Shown: piece by piece, positions 1-3,900 of the stretch
Numbering within the stretch: the first letter of the stretch is position 1
How the letters are laid out: every line of letters begins with the position of its first letter
Assembly: GCA_938005465.1 (NCBI GenBank)
Contig: CALLNU010000022.1
Coordinates: 1-6,293, forward strand
Reading direction: 5' to 3'
DNA from: an uncultured Collinsella sp.
GTDB taxonomy: Bacteria; Actinomycetota; Coriobacteriia; Coriobacteriales; Coriobacteriaceae
DNA length: 6,293 nucleotides
Translations under genes and position numbers: made by a program
The notes under the pieces: model-generated
What the model saw: the letters and a program-made list of their open reading frames with translations, nothing else
Databases searched by the model: none
Told to the model about the DNA's origin: nothing

Positions 1-598
1 GGGAAGCCGCTTCCACGAAATTGTACACATAGCTGAAATTTGAGCGAGGAATAAGTTTAGGGAGTCCTGTTGTACCACCCGACGGAAGCAGGAACAAAAT
101 TGATGAGGAGTGGGGTGCTGTGGCTTGCCAGAGCTCTCCGCGCATATCCGAAACTGATCGATATTGATCGGAAGATCCGATGACAAAACATTTTAGCCTT
201 GGATTGTCCTTTTTGATGGCTTTTGCTAAGGGCTCGTAATCATAAGCCGGGGAAGAACACGGAACAATTAGGCAGGATGCATTTGACTTTGAGCAGAAAT
301 GAGAGATTTCCGCTTTGCGATGAGTCGGCAAAGCAAGTACGGGGATGCATCCTCTCATTACTGACCCGAACAAGATTATAAGAGATTCAGCTTTGTTCGG
401 AAGCTGAAGGACGATCCTGTCCCCAGCTTCTATCCCCTCCGAAGCAAGGCAAGAGGCGAATCGCCTTGCCGCATCAAATAGCTCAGTGTAAGTATACGTG
501 GTTTCTCTGTCGCGAACCGCAATATTTGCCCCATATTCACGCTCCCATTGCGCAATACGTTCAACAAGAGTGAAACCAACGTCGGTTGCCCTTCTCAT
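1..598 (-). CDS. Aryl-acid (salicylate or 2,3-dihydroxybenzoate) AMP ligase, N-terminal part
   Basis: Reading the minus strand from 598 gives 199 uninterrupted residues that leave the window at base 1; EntE/DhbE-type ligases are about 540 residues, so roughly the first 37% is present. The protein opens with an ANL-superfamily N-terminus (TYTYTEL near residue 33, then GDRIVLQLPN near 59). PVLALPTHRKAEISHFC at about 86-102 is typical of stand-alone aryl-acid ligases. The ATP-binding loop is SGGTTGLPKLIPR at about 173-185, also of the EntE/DhbE/YbtE form. The family adenylates salicylate or 2,3-dihydroxybenzoate and loads it on an aryl carrier protein; such a carrier is the first domain of the divergent synthetase. 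The residues that separate salicylate from dihydroxybenzoate lie beyond the edge, so the substrate is open. ATG at 598 is preferred because AGAAGG lies 7 bases upstream; an in-frame ATG at 616 would add six residues (MAEGGF). Confidence 0.93.
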   Translation of the reverse strand, partial: MRRATDVGFTLVERIAQWEREYGANIAVRDRETTYTYTELFDAARRFASCLASEGIEAGDRIVLQLPNKAESLIILFGSVMRGCIPVLALPTHRKAEISHFCSKSNASCLIVPCSSPAYDYEPLAKAIKKDNPRLKCFVIGSSDQYRSVSDMRGELWQATAPHSSSILFLLPSGGTTGLPKLIPRSNFSYVYNFVEAAS

Positions 599-602
599 AA
601 AA

Positions 603-613
603 CCCCCTTCTGC
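603..613 (-). promoter_or_regulatory. Ribosome binding site of the AMP ligase gene
   Basis: On the minus strand the purine run GCAGAAGGGGG is followed by TTTT and then ATG at 598. The AGAAGG part sits 7 bases before that ATG, which favours it over the alternative in-frame ATG at 616. The alternative has only AAGG six bases upstream. Confidence 0.5.
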
Positions 614-631
614 CATCCGAAGCCTTAGAAG

Positions 632-653
632 ATATTTGCGCAATATTTGCAAA
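632..653. repeat. 11-bp-spaced direct repeat with two small palindromes in the divergent control region
   Basis: ATATTTGC occurs at 632-639 and again at 643-650, so the copies start 11 bp apart, about one helical turn. Each copy is the left part of a palindrome: TTGCGCAA at 636-643 and TTTGCAAA at 646-653. Direct repeats in helical phase are a common layout for binding by a regulator dimer. AraC-type activators (YbtA, PchR) control the related yersiniabactin and pyochelin genes. Which regulator acts here cannot be told from the window. Confidence 0.4.
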
Positions 654-674
654 CAACAACCCTTTCGCTATAAG
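647..674 (+). promoter_or_regulatory. Possible sigma-70-like promoter for the synthetase gene
   Basis: TTGCAA at 647-652 (four of six matches to TTGACA) is followed after 16 bases by TATAAG at 669-674 (five of six matches to TATAAT). Transcription would start near 681, inside the palindromes at 668-699, where a bound repressor could block it. TATATT at 707-712 is another possible -10 element but has no good -35 partner. No convincing promoter for the minus-strand gene could be picked out of this A/T-rich stretch. Confidence 0.33.
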
Positions 675-699
675 TATACTATAGCTAACATTATGTTAG
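668..699. promoter_or_regulatory. Two abutting palindromes, candidate operator
   Basis: CTAACAT at 685-691 and ATGTTAG at 693-699 form a perfect inverted repeat with 7-base arms around one T. Directly before it, CTATA at 668-672 and TATAG at 680-684 form a second inverted repeat around a 7-base centre containing GTATAC. Together they fill the middle of the gap between the divergent genes, where one operator could control both. For a siderophore locus an iron-dependent repressor (Fur or DtxR/IdeR family) is the natural guess, but the arms do not match the well-known Fur or IdeR consensus. The dyad itself is seen; its role is inferred. Confidence 0.45.
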
Positions 700-729
700 T
701 ATGCCTTATATTCAAAGACTTATTGCTTG

Positions 730-738
730 AAAGGGCGG
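730..738 (+). promoter_or_regulatory. Ribosome binding site of the synthetase gene
   Basis: The purine-rich AAAGGGCGG lies five bases before ATG at 744. It supports this ATG as the start, which also gives a carrier-protein domain of normal N-terminal length. Confidence 0.55.
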
Positions 739-743
739 TTGGC

Positions 744-965
744 ATGTCTGAAGTATGCGTGGAGCTAGTTGGAAAGCTTGTTGGGGAAATGCTCGGACTG
801 TCAAAAGAAGAACTAAGCCCTTCGGATAATCTTATCAGTTTGGGGCTAGGATCTCTTGACATTATGAGAATAGCTGGGTTGCTAACAAAGAATGGCTGCA
901 ATGTTACCTTTTCAGAATTGGTTTCGAATCCCTGTATGGCTTCTTGGGTAAATTTTGCAAGAGAG
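744..965 (+). other. Aryl carrier protein domain (ArCP)
   Basis: Residues 1-74 form a four-helix carrier domain with the motif SLGLGSLDIM; Ser37 (codon at 852) is the expected phosphopantetheine attachment site. An N-terminal carrier with no A domain before it, followed directly by a Cy domain, is how HMWP2 and PchE begin; there the carrier receives salicylate from a separate AMP ligase. The divergent ligase gene fits that role. A linker rich in Ser, Arg and Gly (about residues 75-95) separates it from Cy1. Confidence 0.88.
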
Positions 966-3900
966 AGGTCTGCGAGAAGCTCGTCTAATGGCAGCCCTCT
1001 CCTCGGTTCCGCAAATTACAGCAAAGGCGACCCCTTTCCGATCACGTCCGTCCAACATGCCTATATGGTTGGAAGGCGAGACGGACAGGAGCTAGGGGGA
1101 ACCGCTTGTCACGCTTATATGGAATTCGAATGCGGATCTCTCGATGCGGCCAAACTCGAACGCGCAGTGGAACTTCTTATTCTAAGGCATCCCATGCTGC
1201 GCGCCCGGTTCTCTGATGACGGAACAGCCCGCATCGAAGACAAAGTAACTTGGAAGGGACTAACCACCTACAGAGTGGAAGGAGCAGGCAATCCCGACTC
1301 GAGGATTGAAGGTATTCGCCAAGAATTAAGTCACCTACGTTTCGACATCGAGCAAGACGATCTCATAGATGTACGCCTTACTGTCGTATCACCGAAACGC
1401 ACTATCATGCATATCAACGTCGATCTTCTTGCAGCTGATGTGCTTAGCATCCAAGTTCTCTTAGAGGATCTAGCGCATCTCTACGACGGAACGGATCTCG
1501 CCCCCATCGAGATAGACTTCATGGAGTATGCGAGAAGAACCGGAATCGGAGAAGACGCACGAAACGAGGATAGAGAATACTGGCTGAATCGAATAGACAA
1601 CATGCCAGGCGGCCCCTCTTTGCCACTGAAAGCCCCTATGGAGAGTGTCAAAAGATCTCAATTCACTCGTATGGAGTACTTAATTGATTCTAAGTCTTGG
1701 AAGAACTTCACCGAGAAAGGACGGCAAATCGGGGTTACCCAATCTATGGGCATCGCCGCTGTTTATGCCAAGGCTCTTTCTCGATGGAGCGAAGACAAGA
1801 AATTTCTTCTCAACCTTCCGCTGTTCAACAGAAAACCAATTCACCCAGACGTTGACAAGATCGTATCCGACTTCACCTCTCTTATCCTTCTTGAGGCTGA
1901 TTGCGCAAACGCAATTTCCCTTCTTGAACTAGCTTCTCAAATGCAAGGACGCTTTCAGCAGGATGTTGCGCACTCTTCATTTGGAGCTGTAGAGGTTTTG
2001 AGAGAGCTTTCTCACCGTTGCCCAAACGATCCCAAGAAAGCCCCTGTTGTATTCGCTAGCAATATCGGCACCCAATTTATCTCCAACAAAGTGGAAGATG
2101 TTTTCGGTCCCTTGTCGAAGATGCTAGCAGAAACACCACAGGTATTGCTGGATCATCAGATATACGATCATAAAAACGGGTTGCTTTTGGCGTGGGATTA
2201 CGTTTCCGAATTGCTTGATGACAAAATAGCCAAACAGATGTTTGAGGCATATTGCACAGCAGTGCGCTTCTACTGCGAAAACGACTGGTCGGAGCCGTTC
2301 CCCGACCTGCTGCCCCCTTCGCAGCGCGCGGCGCGCGCCGAGGCGAACTCGGAGGGGGCCGACCTCGGCGGCGGGACGCTCCACGGACGGTTCTTCGCCC
2401 GCGCCCAGGCCGAGCCGGATGCCCCGGCGCTGCGGTGGGGAGCCGACGGCGAGGCGACCTACGGGGAGCTTGCCGGCCGCGCCCTGCGCATCGCCGGGGG
2501 GCTCGCCGCCGCCGGCGTGGGCGAGGGCGACCGCGTGGCCGTCAGGCTCCCGAAGGGGCCCGGCCAGGTGGCAGCCGTGCTGGGCGTGCTGGCCGCCGGG
2601 GCGGCGTACGTCCCCGTCGGCGTCTCCCAGCCCGAGGCCCGCGCGGCGCTCATCCTCGAACAGGCGGGCGCGTCCCTGTGCGTCGACTCCACCGAGCTGG
2701 CCCGCCTCGAGGCGGCCGACCCCCTCCCCGCGCCCGCCGGCCCCTCCGAGCGCGCGCTGGCCTACGTGATCTACACGTCCGGCTCCACCGGGGTGCCGAA
2801 GGGGGTGGCGGTGAGCCACGCCGCCGCGTGGAACACCATCGCCGATGTCGTGCGCCGATGGGGCATGGGGCCGGGAGATGCGGTCCTGGGCGTGTCGGCC
2901 CTTGACTTCGACCTCTCCGTGTTCGACATCTTCGGGGCCCTCTCGTTCGGAGCCGCCGTCGTGCTGCCCGACGAGGAGGAGCGCCGCGACGCATCGGCGT
3001 GGCGCGAGCTCGTCTCGTCCCGGGGCGTGACGGTGTGGAACTCGGCCCCCGCCCTGCTGGACGTGATGCTCGACGACGGCCCCGGGGCCGCGGCCGGTCT
3101 GCGGTTGGCCCTCGTCTCCGGCGACTGGGTGCCGCTGGGTCTGCGCTCGAAGCTGCCCGAGGGGGTGCTGCTCGTGGCCATGGGCGGCGCGACCGAGGCC
3201 GGCATATGGTCGAACTACTTCGAGGTCGGGGAGGTCGATCCGTCGTGGAGCTCGATCCCCTACGGCAGACCCCTCTCCAACCAGTCCTTCCGCGTCGTGG
3301 GCGAGGACGGCCTCGACTGCCCCGACTGGGTGCCCGGCGAGCTGTGGATCGGCGGGGGGAGCCTGGCCGACGGGTATCTGGGCGATCCGGGGAAGACGGC
3401 CGCCTCCTTCGTCGAGGACGGGGGGCGCTGGTACCGGACGGGGGACATGGGCCGCTACTGGCCCGGAGCCGTCTTGGAGTTCCTCGGTCGCAAGGATTCC
3501 CAGCAGCAGGTGAAGATACGCGGCCACAGGGTGGAGCTGGGCGAGGTCGAGGCCGCCGTGGCCGGATGCCCCGGGGTGAAGGGGGCCGTGGCCGTCGTGG
3601 CCGGCGAGCGCGAGCATCTTTTTGCTGTCGCAATCCCTGCCATCAGCGAAGCCCCCATCGCCTCAATTAGCGAGAGATCGCCAGTCGAGAACAGGGAAGC
3701 TGAACACACGCGGCTCACTGCGCTTTCTAATATTCTTATCAAAGAGCGAGGCTTGTCGAATGACAGGCTTTTTACGAACGAGCAGAGTGACGAATCTTCT
3801 TCACGATATCACGCGGTTATGGAAATGCTCTCTCGCAACACTTCAAATTGCTCAACAGTATGCCGAGACAACACATTGGAAGAAGCCGCTGATTTCTATG

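Larger units (their letters stand above)
599..743. other. Divergent intergenic control region
   Basis: About 145 bases separate the two start codons. The stretch is A/T-rich in its middle (about 630-725) and holds the palindromes, direct repeats and possible promoter listed separately. No small open reading frame with a convincing ribosome site, and no RNA gene or terminator, is visible. One short control region serving a starter-loading ligase and its synthetase suggests joint regulation. Confidence 0.7.

Noticed and set aside
685..699. Transcription terminator or attenuator hairpin
   Set aside because: The dyad is A/T-rich with short arms and no following T-run on either strand. Its place between divergent starts fits an operator better.
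668..901. Minus-strand open frame of 77 codons over the ArCP and intergenic region
   Set aside because: Opposite the carrier-protein coding sequence and control region, with no recognisable domain and no support from context.
2283..2315. Insertion sequence or transposon end as the cause of the composition jump
   Set aside because: No transposase, terminal inverted repeat or target duplication is visible. The repeat is direct, in frame and encodes the inter-domain linker.
2252..2905. Alternative plus-strand frames of about 175-220 codons in the GC-rich block
   Set aside because: Arg/Pro/Gly-rich shadow translations of the adenylation core without motifs.
2124..3617. A 497-codon open frame on the minus strand opposite the A domain
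   Set aside because: It lies almost wholly within the extreme-GC block, where stop codons are rare in every frame, and its translation is low-complexity Gly/Ala/Arg/His with no recognisable domain. The plus frame has all adenylation motifs.
2650..3633. Second long minus-strand open frame (327 codons), rich in Arg and Pro
   Set aside because: Same cause: GC-driven absence of stops. Composition is not protein-like and it overlaps the real A domain.
3600..3900. Possible frameshift at the GC fall near 3614, where composition and style change abruptly
   Set aside because: The same frame continues without a stop into the MT-like motifs and then A9-A10, so the junction is in frame.
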